Of a stretch of 64,000 nt of DNA, positions 16,390-25,500 are shown piece after piece. Below the pieces are notes generated by a model that had not been told where the DNA came from, searched no databases, and was given only the letters and a program-made list of their open reading frames with translations. Position 1 is the stretch's first letter; every line of letters begins with the position of its first letter. This stretch comes from Bifidobacterium sp. (lineage in GTDB: Bacteria; Actinomycetota; Actinomycetes; Actinomycetales; Bifidobacteriaceae), in NCBI GenBank assembly GCA_022640915.1, contig JALCCT010000001.1, positions 124,001 to 188,000 on the forward strand, in the 5' to 3' direction. Position numbers and translations under genes: made by a program.

Positions 16390-16629
16390 TGCTGCTCTCT
16401 GCTCCTTGGTTTACGCACGGCTAAACCGTGCCGAGGTTACTGCGACTCGTCCGCTTGAAGCGAACAGAAGCGACCATAGCACCGGGAGGAGTCAGAAGTA
16501 TTACATGCACCTGCCAGAGTTCTTTCATGATGGACGGCCCAGTAGGGCTGTTCATGGCAACGCACTATACGAGGGCACGTCGCTGTGCGCTGTCCGTCCG
16601 GCGCTTATGCGACCGGACACTGATCGATT

Positions 16630-16668
16630 GCGGCTGTTAGAGCGCACAACGGGCAGTCTAACAGCCGC
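16630..16668 (-). terminator. Terminator of the pst operon
   Basis: A perfect 12-bp stem, GCGGCTGTTAGA with TCTAACAGCCGC, starting 4 bases after the pstB stop on the minus strand. Loop of 15 nt. Confidence 0.8.
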
Positions 16669-16672
16669 GAGA

Positions 16673-17452
16673 TCACCCAAATCTACCAGAAATGTAGCGC
16701 TCGGCTTCTTCGTTCTGCGGGTTGTTGAACATCGTGGTAGTGTCCGCGAAATAGGTCAGGTGGCCAGGCTGGCCCACGGCCTTGAGATTGAAGAAAGCGG
16801 TGTAATCAGCAATGCGGGCAGCCTGCTGCATGTTGTGGGTCACAATCACAATCGTGTAGTCGTTCTTGAGCTCGTTGATCAGGTCTTCTACGGCCAAAGT
16901 CGATATTGGGTCGAGTGCTGAGCATGGCTCATCCATAAGCAGCACCTGCGGGTGCACGGCCACGGCGCGCGCAATGCATAGCCGCTGCTGCTGGCCGCCG
17001 GAAAGACCGACACCCGGGTTGGCGAGGCGATCCTTGACCTCATTCCACAGGTTCGCGCCGCGCAGCGCCCATTCCACCAGATCGTCGGCATCCGACTTGC
17101 TGATCTTGTGGTTGTTGAGCCTGACCCCGGCCAGCACGTTCTCCTTGATCGACATGGTCGGGAATGGGTTCGCGCGCTGGAAGACCATGCCGATGTCGCG
17201 CCGCACCTCGACCGGATCAACATCCTTGGCATACAGATCGCGGCCTTCGAGCTTCACCTCGCCCTTGACATGCGCGCCAGGAATGATCTCGTGCATACGG
17301 TCGAGCGTGCGCAGCACCGTCGATTTGCCACAGCCGGAGGGCCCGATGAACGCGGTGACCTTGTTGGGCTGGATAGCGAGATTGACGTCCTCGACGGCCA
17401 GGAAGTCGCCGTAGTAGATGTTGAGATTCGTAACATCAATGCGTTGTCCCAT
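16673..17452 (-). CDS. pstB: Phosphate ABC transporter ATP-binding protein
   Basis: A 259-residue ABC ATPase powering PstSCA phosphate import. It has Walker [10 protein letters not shown] (37-45), the Q-loop in [13 protein letters not shown], the signature [15 protein letters not shown], Walker [14 protein letters not shown] and the switch His in [19 protein letters not shown]. The sequence [16 protein letters not shown] Q-loop is typical of PstB. It starts at ATG 17452, preceded by AAAGGGAAT. Last gene of pstSCAB, followed by a hairpin terminator. Confidence 0.97.
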   Translation of the reverse strand: MGQRIDVTNLNIYYGDFLAVEDVNLAIQPNKVTAFIGPSGCGKSTVLRTLDRMHEIIPGAHVKGEVKLEGRDLYAKDVDPVEVRRDIGMVFQRANPFPTMSIKENVLAGVRLNNHKISKSDADDLVEWALRGANLWNEVKDRLANPGVGLSGGQQQRLCIARAVAVHPQVLLMDEPCSALDPISTLAVEDLINELKNDYTIVIVTHNMQQAARIADYTAFFNLKAVGQPGHLTYFADTTTMFNNPQNEEAERYISGRFG

Positions 17453-17542
17453 GAATATTCCCTTTCGTACGCGTTGCGATCGTAACGCCGATGTGGCTGA
17501 CTGAATGCCTGAGCACCAAGTCCGAGGTGCGTCGCATGCCGC

Positions 17543-18532
17543 TCACCGCTCCGTCTGCACGGCAAAGATCTTGGCGATGAGTCGTCCGACCAGATTGAGT
17601 ACCAGCACGACGAGGATCAGCGTCAACGCAGCAGCCCATGCCCGCTCCACCGGTATGCTAGTGACGCATCCTGGTCCGGCCGAGGCGGGGCAGTTAGCCG
17701 AAACCTTGCTGTATTCCTGATAAACATACACAGGCAGGGTCGTCATCTGGCCGGAGAAGAGATTGAAATTCGTTGACGAAATGAACCCGGCAGTCATCAA
17801 CAACGGCGCGGTCTCGCCGATCACGCGGGCGACGGCCAGGATCACTCCCGAAACGATGCCCGGCAGCGCAGTGCGCAACACAATCTTGGTGATCGTACGC
17901 TGCTTGGTGACGCCAAGCGCATACGAGGCTTCGCGCAGGTCGGCAGGAACGACTTTGAGCATCTCCTCGCTGGATTTGACGACAGTCGGGATCATGAGCA
18001 GCGAGAGCGCCACCGACCCTTCAAAGCCGTTGATCGTGCCGGGACCAAAGGCGATCGTGAACATCGAGTAGGCGAACAAACCAGCCACAATGGAAGGTAT
18101 GCCGCTCATTACGTCTACCAGCAGCCCAATAGCCTTGGAAAGCCCGCCGTCGTGCGCGTATTCGATCAGGTAGACCGCGCACAGGATGCCGATGGGCACG
18201 GAGATGACCATGGCGCCGCCGGTGACCTCAAGCGTGCCGATGATCGCGTGCAGGATGCCGCCGTATCCGCCCGAAGGCGTGGGATTGCCCCCGATCACAC
18301 CGGTCATGTTATATGAGAGGAAATTGAAGTTGAGCCGCTTAATGCCATTAGCGATGGCAATCCACAGCACCGAGGCGAGCGGCGCGAGCGCGACGAGGAA
18401 GGCTGCGGAGATCAGCACCCGCATAAAGAGATCCTTGCGCTTGCGGGCGGCGAGCGCGGAACGCGTCGGCTTGAACTTATCGAAGTCGATGACCGGAGCG
18501 GGTTTGACCGGATGCGGTTGGGCTGCTGACAT
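17543..18532 (-). CDS. pstA: Phosphate ABC transporter permease PstA
   Basis: A 329-residue inner-membrane permease. It has six hydrophobic segments and the BPD-transport EAA region SYALGVTKQRTITKIVLRTALPGIVSGVILAVAR, followed by GETAPLL, which is typical of PstA. It starts at ATG 18532, whose A is the last base of the pstC stop (TGATG), so translation is coupled. A TTG one codon upstream could also be read. A gap of 90 bases separates it from pstB. Confidence 0.95.
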   Translation of the reverse strand: MSAAQPHPVKPAPVIDFDKFKPTRSALAARKRKDLFMRVLISAAFLVALAPLASVLWIAIANGIKRLNFNFLSYNMTGVIGGNPTPSGGYGGILHAIIGTLEVTGGAMVISVPIGILCAVYLIEYAHDGGLSKAIGLLVDVMSGIPSIVAGLFAYSMFTIAFGPGTINGFEGSVALSLLMIPTVVKSSEEMLKVVPADLREASYALGVTKQRTITKIVLRTALPGIVSGVILAVARVIGETAPLLMTAGFISSTNFNLFSGQMTTLPVYVYQEYSKVSANCPASAGPGCVTSIPVERAWAAALTLILVVLVLNLVGRLIAKIFAVQTER

Positions 18533-19485
18533 CAAGCACTCGCCTTTCCTGTAATCATGCGCGCAATGTAGTTTACGACGAAGGTGATCACGAACAGCAC
18601 CAGGCCGGTGCCGATTAGCGCAGACACGCCGAGCGGATTCGCCTCAGGGTACTGCGCGGCGATGTTGGCCGCGATGGTCTGGGTCTTCGAGGCCTGCAAG
18701 ATCTTGATCGAGTAGGTGAATCCGGGCGAAAGGATCATGAGCACGGCCATAGTCTCGCCGAGCGCGCGGCCCAAGCCCAGCATCGAAGCGGAGACTATGC
18801 CTGACCTGCCGAAGGGCAGCACTGCGAGTTTGATCATCTCCCATTTCGTGGCGCCAAGAGCCAACGCCGCCTCCTGCTGCAACCGCGGGGTCTGCACGAA
18901 GATATCGCGCGACATCGAGGTGATAATCGGCAGAATCATGACTGCAAGCACCACGGCGACCGACGCGACCGTGCGCGAAGGATTGGCAGCCGGTCCTGCG
19001 AAGATCGGGATCCAGCCCAGATATGTCGCGACCCAGTCCCAAAAGGGCCTGATCGCCGGTACCAGCACGATTCCTCCCCATAGGCCATAGATGACCGAGG
19101 GAATAGCGGCAAGCAGATCGACGACATAGTTGAGCGCTGTAGCTACGCCCTTGGGCGCATACTGCGAGATGAACAACGCGATGCCGACGGCAACGAAGAA
19201 AGCGATCGCCAGCGCGAGCGCCGCGACGAGCACAGTGCCGAAAACCAGCGGCCCGACGTACTGCCAGAAGTTGTGGGCGGTGCCACCCGTGAACGACTCA
19301 ATGGTCGCAGCGTTCGCCTTTTGGTCTCCCCCGATCAGCGGCCACGCGCGAAACAGCAGGAATAGCGTCACGGCGGCGAGCGCGACAAGGATCAGAATAC
19401 CGCAGGCAAAGACGACGGCCTTGAAGATCTGGTCGGCGACTCTTCCATCGCCATGCGGCTTGGCGCCGCCGTTATGCGAACTCAC
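18532..19485 (-). CDS. pstC: Phosphate ABC transporter permease PstC
   Basis: A 317-residue permease with six membrane segments. It carries LLAAIPSVIYGLWGGIVLVP and the EAA loop AALALGATKWEMIKLAVLPFGRSGIVSASMLGLGRALGETMAVLM, both diagnostic of PstC. It starts at GTG 19485, eight bases after AAGGAG. The N-terminus is cytoplasmic. It forms the channel with PstA. Confidence 0.96.
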   Translation of the reverse strand: MSSHNGGAKPHGDGRVADQIFKAVVFACGILILVALAAVTLFLLFRAWPLIGGDQKANAATIESFTGGTAHNFWQYVGPLVFGTVLVAALALAIAFFVAVGIALFISQYAPKGVATALNYVVDLLAAIPSVIYGLWGGIVLVPAIRPFWDWVATYLGWIPIFAGPAANPSRTVASVAVVLAVMILPIITSMSRDIFVQTPRLQQEAALALGATKWEMIKLAVLPFGRSGIVSASMLGLGRALGETMAVLMILSPGFTYSIKILQASKTQTIAANIAAQYPEANPLGVSALIGTGLVLFVITFVVNYIARMITGKASA

Positions 19486-19528
19486 CGGTTCTCCTTACTT
19501 CTTCCGCATCAATATACGCACCCGTCAT

Positions 19529-19556
19529 GGGCCCAGCAGCGAAGTGCTGCGCCCGT
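19529..19556 (-). terminator. Possible attenuating hairpin between pstS and pstC
   Basis: The minus strand reads GGGCGCAGCA-CTTCG-CTGCTGGGCCC, a bulged stem without a T-run. It lies in the 166-base pstS-pstC gap. It could lower pstCAB relative to pstS or protect the pstS mRNA 3' end. Confidence 0.35.
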
Positions 19557-19651
19557 TGCAGTTCACATCCTACTGTAGCAATATCGGACGCTTGCCATGC
19601 CTATGACGGATGCACGTTGTATATCGACCAACTTCGGGGTTGCACCCGCGC

Positions 19652-20785
19652 TTACTTGGTAGCGATAGCTTCGATGGACGCGGTCACCTTCTGGCGCATG
19701 GCATCGCTCAGCGGAGCGGAGCCAGCGGCATCGGCGGCTGCCTGCTGGCCGTCAGCGCTCACGACGTAGGTGAGCCATGACTTGACGAACTGGGCCGTTT
19801 TAGCGTCCTTATATGCCGGGCACGCAATGTCGTAGGAGACCAGCACGACCGGGTAGGCTCCGGCCTCGGTGGTGGCATGGTCGAGCTTGACGACTACGCG
19901 ATTGGCCTGCGTGGCAGTGCTGTCCAGCGGTGAAGCGTCAACGACCTTTGCTGCGGCGTCGGCCGAATACGGCACATACGCATCGCCGACCTTGACGGCT
20001 GCGGTGCCCAGATTGCCGGCCTTGGAAGCATCGGCATATCCGATAGTGCCGTCGGCCTGCGAAACGGTGCTGATCACGCCGTCAGTGCCCTTGGCCGCCT
20101 GACCGACCTTGTTGGGCCAGTTCTCGCCGACCTCGTAGCTCCAATCACTGCCCGCGACATCTTTGACGTAGCCCAGGAAGTTCTTGGTGGTGCCGGATTT
20201 GTCGGAGCGGTGCACGACGGTGATCGCCGTGGCTGGCAGCTGGACGTCCGTGTTCTGGCTCGCGATGGCCGGGTCGTTCCACTTGGCAATCTTGCCGTCG
20301 AAGATCTTCGCGATCGTCGGGCCGTCCAGGTTCAGGTGCTTGCCCTGGCCCGAGATGCCCTTGAGGTTGAACACGATGGCGATCGGGGAGATATAGACCG
20401 GGATATCGAAGGCAGTGCCAGCGGCGCATACACTCGAGGACTGCTTGACTTCGTCGGCGCTCAACGCGGCATCGGAACCGGCCCAAGCAGTCGCACCGGT
20501 GAGGAATGATTGGACTCCCGCACCAGAGCCGGTGGGGTTGTATGAAATATTGGCGTCGGGGTTTGTCTTTTGATAGCTGGCGATCCACGCCTCGACGGCA
20601 GATTCCTGTGCGGAGGAGCCGGCGCCTGCGAACGAACCCGAAATCGCGTTCGTTGTGGATCCGGACGCGCTGCCCGAGCCGGAGTTGGCAGAATTGTCAG
20701 AGTTATCACCACAGGCCGCGAGCGCAGCCATCACAGTCAGGCCGCATCCTACGGCCACGATACGGGTGAGTGCATTTTTTCGCAT
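19652..20785 (-). CDS. pstS: Phosphate-binding lipoprotein PstS
   Basis: A 377-residue periplasmic-type phosphate-binding protein anchored as a lipoprotein: signal MRKNALTRIVAVGCGLTV, then the lipobox LAAC, then a Ser/Asn/Gly-rich linker. Phosphate-site motifs are GAGSSAQ near the start, GSDAALS, SDKSGTT (as VVHRSDKSGTTKNFLGYV) and DGTIGYADASKA. It starts at ATG 20785. A frame extension upstream has no supporting signal; an ATG five codons earlier is possible. A PHO box lies about 140 bases upstream, so it should be induced on phosphate limitation. Confidence 0.96.
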   Translation of the reverse strand: MRKNALTRIVAVGCGLTVMAALAACGDNSDNSANSGSGSASGSTTNAISGSFAGAGSSAQESAVEAWIASYQKTNPDANISYNPTGSGAGVQSFLTGATAWAGSDAALSADEVKQSSSVCAAGTAFDIPVYISPIAIVFNLKGISGQGKHLNLDGPTIAKIFDGKIAKWNDPAIASQNTDVQLPATAITVVHRSDKSGTTKNFLGYVKDVAGSDWSYEVGENWPNKVGQAAKGTDGVISTVSQADGTIGYADASKAGNLGTAAVKVGDAYVPYSADAAAKVVDASPLDSTATQANRVVVKLDHATTEAGAYPVVLVSYDIACPAYKDAKTAQFVKSWLTYVVSADGQQAAADAAGSAPLSDAMRQKVTASIEAIATK

Positions 20786-20922
20786 TTCTTTTTCCCTCAT
20801 CAACTGGCGGCATATGCCGCCAACGTGCGCGAATCGCCTTCGTGTTGCCACGCCGTCATCGGATTCGCACGGTTTTTCATGACGATTCCAGCGTAAGGCG
20901 ACTCGCGTGTACCTGCGGCCGA

Positions 20923-20944
20923 AGTAGGTGAACAGCAGATGAAC
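20923..20944 (-). promoter_or_regulatory. PHO box upstream of pstS
   Basis: On the minus strand two 11-base direct repeats, GTTCATCTGCT and GTTCACCTACT, adjoin. This is the 11-nt GTTCAYC-type direct repeat bound by PhoP/RegX3-family regulators in actinobacteria. A weaker third unit may follow upstream. It probably mediates control by the response regulator at 21011-21718. Confidence 0.75.
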
Positions 20945-21010
20945 AGTTGGGAAGCGATGGGCAGAGATCGCGCACGGAGTCGCCTGATCTTGCGCATATC
21001 GTCGCGCATA

Positions 21011-21718
21011 TCATGGCCGCGTGAGCTCATCGATCTTGTATCCCAGCCCGCGCACTGTCGTTAGATATTCCGGCTGCGCAGGATCCTCCTCGATCTTGCT
21101 GCGGATGCGCTTGACGTGCACGTCAAGCGTCTTCGTGTCCCCCACGTAATCCGAGCCCCACACCCGGTCGATGAGCTGGTGGCGCGTCATGACCCGGCCC
21201 TTGTTCTGCATCAGGAATTCAAGCAGCTCGAACTCCTTGAGTGGGAAGAACCTCTGCTTACCACGCACGCTGACCTCGTGCTGGCCCACATCCATGGCAA
21301 TGTCGCCGCAGGTGAGGATTACTGCGTCATGGGCAGCTCCCGCCGTCGTTTCCACGATCTGATTGCGCCGCAGCACGGCGCGAATACGCGCCAGGAGCTC
21401 GCGGAAGGAGTAGGGCTTGGTGACATAGTCGTCGGCGCCAATCTCCAGCCCGACCACTTTGTCAATCTCCGTGCTTTTCGCCGTCAGCATGATAATCGGA
21501 ACATGGCTTTGTTCACGGATTCGCCGGCATAGCTCAACTCCATCGATGCCGGGCAACATGAGATCAAGCAGCACCAGATCCACTCCGCCGCGGGTAAACA
21601 GCGTTAGGCCGTCCTCTCCGCTCGCCGCTGCGCTCACAGCATAGCCCTCCCGCGTGAGCTGATAGACAAGCGGCTCCCGATAGGATTCCTCATCCTCGAC
21701 GATAAGAATTCGCGTCAT
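21011..21718 (-). CDS. OmpR-family response regulator (RegX3/PhoP-like)
   Basis: A 235-residue regulator. Its receiver domain has acidic pocket VEDEESY, phospho-acceptor D52 in LVLLDLMLPG, T-A-K switch MLTAKS and KPYSFRELLARIRAVLRR. A winged-helix DNA-binding domain follows: LKEFELLEFLMQNKGRVMTR, DRVWGSDYVGDTKTLDVHVKRIRSKIE and YLTTVRGLGYKI. The DTKTLDVH-x-K-RLR-like segment is typical of RegX3. With pstS beside it, phosphate control is the likely role. It starts at ATG 21718 and lies 211 bases after the kinase gene. Confidence 0.93.
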   Translation of the reverse strand: MTRILIVEDEESYREPLVYQLTREGYAVSAAASGEDGLTLFTRGGVDLVLLDLMLPGIDGVELCRRIREQSHVPIIMLTAKSTEIDKVVGLEIGADDYVTKPYSFRELLARIRAVLRRNQIVETTAGAAHDAVILTCGDIAMDVGQHEVSVRGKQRFFPLKEFELLEFLMQNKGRVMTRHQLIDRVWGSDYVGDTKTLDVHVKRIRSKIEEDPAQPEYLTTVRGLGYKIDELTRP

Positions 21719-21929
21719 GCCTGATGCTTTCCGTAAGTGGCGTACCGTTCCACAAGCAGTTATACAGGTACGCTAGGCGATTGCGCCAATCGGACTCATA
21801 TCCTGATCGACGAGAGTGGCAGTGCAGGCACAGGTTTGCCGTTGCGTAGCGGCTTTGTCCGCCCTCAGTCTGACAACACAGTCGCGGTCCGCTGCAGCGT
21901 AAGCAACGGTCTTCAGCGGCTTGCGACCG

Positions 21930-23222
21930 TTAATTCTTGGAATCGTCGGCGGGTGCCGACCGCATCTCGATCGTAAACGTGGAGCCGATGCCCTCATGTG
22001 ACCACACGCTGAGCGTGCCTCCGTGCTCCTCCACGCCATGCTTGGCGATCGAAAGACCCAACCCTGAGCCTCCTGTGACGCGCGAACGGGCGGCGTCGAC
22101 ACGATAGAAACGCTCGAATATGCGCCCCTGAGCCTCCTTGGGGATGCCGATGCCGTGATCGACGACTCGGATGCGCACCGTGGGGATAGACTCAGCGTCC
22201 CTGCCGTGATCAAGCGCAACTGCGACAGACCCGTGCTCAGGCGAATAGCGGATCGCATTTTCAACCAGATTCCTGACCGCCGACGTCAGCGATTCGCGGT
22301 CGGCAAGCACCTCATAGCCCGCGTCATATTGGCCATCGCCGTGGGCATTGTTTGAGGACATACCTGATTCGCTCGAAATCACACCCGGCGGCGCATCGTG
22401 CAAGGCCGATAATGGCAGCGACTGGCGGTCGGCCGTGAGCTGCACAACGATATCTCTGGTTTGCGCCGGCGTGGCGTTCAGCGCAATCGCCTCGCGCACA
22501 GCGGCGAGCGCATCGACCCGCTGCGTGACTTGCATGGCGCTAGCATCCTGCACTCGCTGCAGATCGATCAGGTGGCGCACGAGCTGGCTGAGCCGTTCCG
22601 ATTCCTTGGTTACCCGCCCCGCGAAATAACGCACCGCATCAGGGTCGTCAGCTGCGTCGCTGATCGTCTCCGCGAGCAGGGCGATAGCGCCGGACGGCGT
22701 TTTGAGCTCATGCGAGACGTTCGTGACGAAATCGCGGCGCATCTCCTCGAAACGCCTCTGCTCGCTGACATCATCGAGAAACACCGCGTACGAATCCTCA
22801 TCGATGGCACCTATGCGCACACGCACATGTGTGTCCTGCCCGTCGGCTTGTGTCGTTATCTCCCGCTCGCGTAATTCATCATCGGATGCCACCTGCGTGA
22901 GTAGATCCATGAGTTCGGGCTGTGTCAGACGGTTGCGCTCGGTCAGCCCCAGCTGGGCCGCCCCAGGGCTCGCATAGCTAACCAGTCCCTGCGAACTGCA
23001 CACGATGAGCGCATTGGGCATCGTCTCGATCAGCCGGTGCACGACACTGCGTGAAATCAATTCGCCGCCGAACACTCCTTGTGCGTGATCCCAAGAAGCC
23101 ATGTCGAGGCCTTCGGCAGAACGCTGGCGCATGGACGTGACAAGCCATGCGAGCGCGATCGCCACAATAATGGCGACAAGAGCAATGAGAACCGCGAGCT
23201 GAGCGGGGGCGAAATTGGCCAT
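21930..23222 (-). CDS. Sensor histidine kinase (SenX3/PhoR-like)
   Basis: A 430-residue kinase. One N-terminal membrane segment (about 5-28: LAVLIALVAIIVAIALAWLV) is followed by a PAS-like domain (about 60-155), HisKA with FVTNVSHELKTPSGAI (H171), then HATPase: NLVENAIRYSPEHG (N box), VVDHGIGIPKEAQGRIFERFYRVD and GGSGLGLSIAKHGVEEHGG. The layout matches SenX3. The start is uncertain. ATG 23222 follows TAGGGCG; GTG 23240 would overlap the upstream nucleosidase stop as GTGA and add six residues. It presumably phosphorylates the regulator encoded downstream. Confidence 0.92.
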   Translation of the reverse strand: MANFAPAQLAVLIALVAIIVAIALAWLVTSMRQRSAEGLDMASWDHAQGVFGGELISRSVVHRLIETMPNALIVCSSQGLVSYASPGAAQLGLTERNRLTQPELMDLLTQVASDDELREREITTQADGQDTHVRVRIGAIDEDSYAVFLDDVSEQRRFEEMRRDFVTNVSHELKTPSGAIALLAETISDAADDPDAVRYFAGRVTKESERLSQLVRHLIDLQRVQDASAMQVTQRVDALAAVREAIALNATPAQTRDIVVQLTADRQSLPLSALHDAPPGVISSESGMSSNNAHGDGQYDAGYEVLADRESLTSAVRNLVENAIRYSPEHGSVAVALDHGRDAESIPTVRIRVVDHGIGIPKEAQGRIFERFYRVDAARSRVTGGSGLGLSIAKHGVEEHGGTLSVWSHEGIGSTFTIEMRSAPADDSKN

Positions 23223-23236
23223 CGCCCTATATTGTG

Positions 23237-23986
23237 TCACAGCCGCTTGGCGATCGTAAGCGCGAGGCGCGCGGCAGTATCGGCGTATTCGCTGATATCA
23301 AACTCCTTAAACACCTCGTAATCCGTGTCGGCGTTGTCACTCAGTGCACGGATGACCAGCGCGGGCACGTCGTTGCGCGCGGCGACGTGCGCCACTGCGG
23401 CCCCCTCCATTTCGACAGCGTCGGCGCCGGTCTGCGCAACGACTTGCGCGATTTTCTCAGGCGTGTCGACGAAGTAATTGCCCGAGGCGATCGTGCCCGT
23501 GATATGCGCGATGCCCAGGTCATCCAAAGCGTGTTCAGCCACATCAAGCAGCTTCGAGTCGCTATGGAACTCCACAGTCTGCGGCTTCCATTGGGCGATA
23601 AGGCGCATGTCGCTGTCCAAGTAGCGCAAAGTGCCACCGAGCACGACGTCGTTGATGTGCAGCGACTTGTTCAGGCTTCCGGCAATGCCTGAGAAAATGA
23701 TCGCGTCAGGTCGGTACAAGTCGATCAGGCGCTGCGTGGTCGCCGCGGCATTGACCAGTCCCATGCCACCTACAGTCGCGGCCACAGTGACGGGCACGCC
23801 AGACTGCCGCCGTCGACCAGTGGCATCGTGTAGCGACGCTGGCGACGTTTCAGCCTCAAGCGTGCCACAGACGACATCCAGGCTCGCACCCTTCTCGTGC
23901 CGCGTATGGCTGAGCGAGGCCGCGATATGCGCGACCTCTTCCTCAAGCGCCCCGATGATGGCAATCGTTTTTATAGCATCCTTCAT
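23237..23986 (-). CDS. mtnN: 5'-methylthioadenosine/S-adenosylhomocysteine nucleosidase
   Basis: A 249-residue enzyme hydrolysing MTA and SAH to adenine and the thioribose or ribosylhomocysteine, which recycles SAM by-products. Motifs: TIAIIGALEEEVAHIA (catalytic Glu), AIIFSGIAGSLN, the nucleobase loop ASGNYFVDTPE, VEMEGAAVAHVA and the catalytic Asp in VIRALSDNADTD. It starts at ATG 23986, after GAGGAGGCCAAGACC. The longer frame upstream is not supported. The stop touches or overlaps the kinase gene start, suggesting coupled expression. Confidence 0.94.
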   Translation of the reverse strand: MKDAIKTIAIIGALEEEVAHIAASLSHTRHEKGASLDVVCGTLEAETSPASLHDATGRRRQSGVPVTVAATVGGMGLVNAAATTQRLIDLYRPDAIIFSGIAGSLNKSLHINDVVLGGTLRYLDSDMRLIAQWKPQTVEFHSDSKLLDVAEHALDDLGIAHITGTIASGNYFVDTPEKIAQVVAQTGADAVEMEGAAVAHVAARNDVPALVIRALSDNADTDYEVFKEFDISEYADTAARLALTIAKRL

Positions 23987-24059
23987 GGTCTTGGCCTCCT
24001 CGGCTTCTTCATGGTCGTCATCGTGCGGCTCCCACCTTTCAATTAGCCAGCCAGACTTC

Positions 24060-25259
24060 CTACCGCCACCGGCGCTCGCCGACCGCTTTGGCAAAGGTAC
24101 GCAGCAGCTCTTTCGTGTCATCCCACGAGATGCAGCGGTCGGTGATCGATCTGCCATAAACTAGATCTTTCAGCGGTGCCGCCGGCTGGTTGCCGCCTTC
24201 GATGAAGCTTTCCATCATTACGCCGAGGATGCCGCGCTCCCCTGCCGCCAGCCGCCCGGCGATATTGCGCGCCACCTGCGCCTCGCGTTTTTCGTCTTTG
24301 CCGCAGTTGCCGTGCGCGCAGTCGATGATCAGCCCTTGCGCAGCTGCGCTGCTGGCCGGCATCGTGGCTCGGATCTCCCGCATCGCCTGCGCCACCGAAT
24401 CAGCATCGTAATTCGGCCCGTGGCTTGAGCCGCGCAGCACCACATGACAGTCCGGGTTACCCAGCGTCTCAACGGCGCATGCGCGGCCCAGATGGTCCAC
24501 ACCGAAGAACGTATGGCACTGCGCTGCGGCGAAGCAGCCGTTGACCGACGCCTCGACCGAGCCGTCCGTGGCATTCTTGAAGCCCACCGGCATCGACAGG
24601 CCGCTGGCTAATTGCCGATGGATCTGCGATTCGGTGTTGCGTGCCCCGATCGCTCCCCAGCTCACCGCATCTGCAAGATACTGTGGCGAGGTTGGCTCCA
24701 GAAACTCCGTAGCGACCGGAAGGCCTTCGTTGAGCACGCCAAGCAAGGTCTTTCGAGCTAGCAGCAGCCCTTTGCGGATCTGATGGCTGCCGTCGATGTC
24801 CGGATCATTGATCAAGCCCTTCCAGCCAACGGTCGTACGCGGCTTTTCGAAGTAGACACGCATCACGATGAGCAGTTCGCCAGACAGTTCGCTGGCGAGC
24901 GCCGAAAGCCGATGTGCATAATCGAGCGCAGCGGCCGGGTCGTGCACCGAGCACGGGCCGACGATCACTAGCAGCCGGTCATCCTGAGCATACAAACATG
25001 CGCGGATCTCGTCGCGCGATGAAGCGACCAGATCCTGGGCGGCCTGAGGCATCGACAGCTCACTGAGCACTTGCGCCGGCGTGGGCAGCGGCTCGAGTTC
25101 GAGCACGCGGCGATTGATGATCCGGCTGATGCCAGCCTCGTCCTCCCAGCGCGGCACATCCGTGGCAGTCAGCGGGTTCTTGCCTTCCCGCATTGCAATG
25201 TGGATGGCGCGCAGCTCCTCGGGGGTGTTCAACGGCCGAGATGTCGGGTCAGACTGCAT
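24060..25259 (-). CDS. 3-deoxy-7-phosphoheptulonate (DAHP) synthase, copy 1
   Basis: A 399-residue class I (AroG/F/H-type) DAHP synthase, which condenses PEP and erythrose-4-phosphate as the first shikimate step. Motifs: LLVIVGPCSVHDPAAALDYA, MRVYFEKPRTTVGWKGLINDPDIDGS, ATEFLEPTSPQYLADAVSWGAIGARNTESQIHRQLASGLSMPVGFKN, LRGSSHGPNYD and IIDCAHGNCGKDE. It starts at ATG 25259 (QSDPTSRPLNTPEEL); the longer frame lacks support. Compared with copy 2 it has a longer N-terminus, which may carry a different feedback response. A terminator separates it from copy 2. Confidence 0.94.
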   Translation of the reverse strand: MQSDPTSRPLNTPEELRAIHIAMREGKNPLTATDVPRWEDEAGISRIINRRVLELEPLPTPAQVLSELSMPQAAQDLVASSRDEIRACLYAQDDRLLVIVGPCSVHDPAAALDYAHRLSALASELSGELLIVMRVYFEKPRTTVGWKGLINDPDIDGSHQIRKGLLLARKTLLGVLNEGLPVATEFLEPTSPQYLADAVSWGAIGARNTESQIHRQLASGLSMPVGFKNATDGSVEASVNGCFAAAQCHTFFGVDHLGRACAVETLGNPDCHVVLRGSSHGPNYDADSVAQAMREIRATMPASSAAAQGLIIDCAHGNCGKDEKREAQVARNIAGRLAAGERGILGVMMESFIEGGNQPAAPLKDLVYGRSITDRCISWDDTKELLRTFAKAVGERRWR

Positions 25260-25460
25260 CGCATTCTCCTTGATTTCAACACTGCTGACAAGAATAAAGC
25301 CATGTATGAACGAGAAACAGCTCACGCTGCCCTCAAGCCGTACTCAGGCAGCGCGAGCGAAACGAACAAGCGTCATGATAGATTCTTAGCCTCTCCACGG
25401 CAAAACTTCAACAGTGAGACTTCAACAGTGAAAATCGCAAGAACCATGACCTACCCGTTT

Positions 25461-25500
25461 GATTTGCACTGCGATCAAGCCGCCTTGGGCAGTGCAAATC
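25461..25500 (-). terminator. Terminator of DAHP synthase copy 2
   Basis: A perfect 12-bp stem (GATTTGCACTGC with GCAGTGCAAATC, 16-nt loop). The upstream arm begins within the stop codon of copy 2, so termination follows directly. Confidence 0.85.

Noticed and set aside
16390..16629. Purine riboswitch upstream of the permease
   Set aside because: I could not find the conserved three-way junction and loop sequences. Only a small hairpin (GCACGG/CCGTGC, 16415-16431) is present.
20800..21030. Small reverse frame between the response regulator and pstS
   Set aside because: It spans the PHO box and pstS upstream region and has no ribosome-binding site or recognisable features.
21737..21976. Forward frame between the response regulator and kinase genes
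   Set aside because: No conserved features. It overlaps the end of the kinase gene on the opposite strand.
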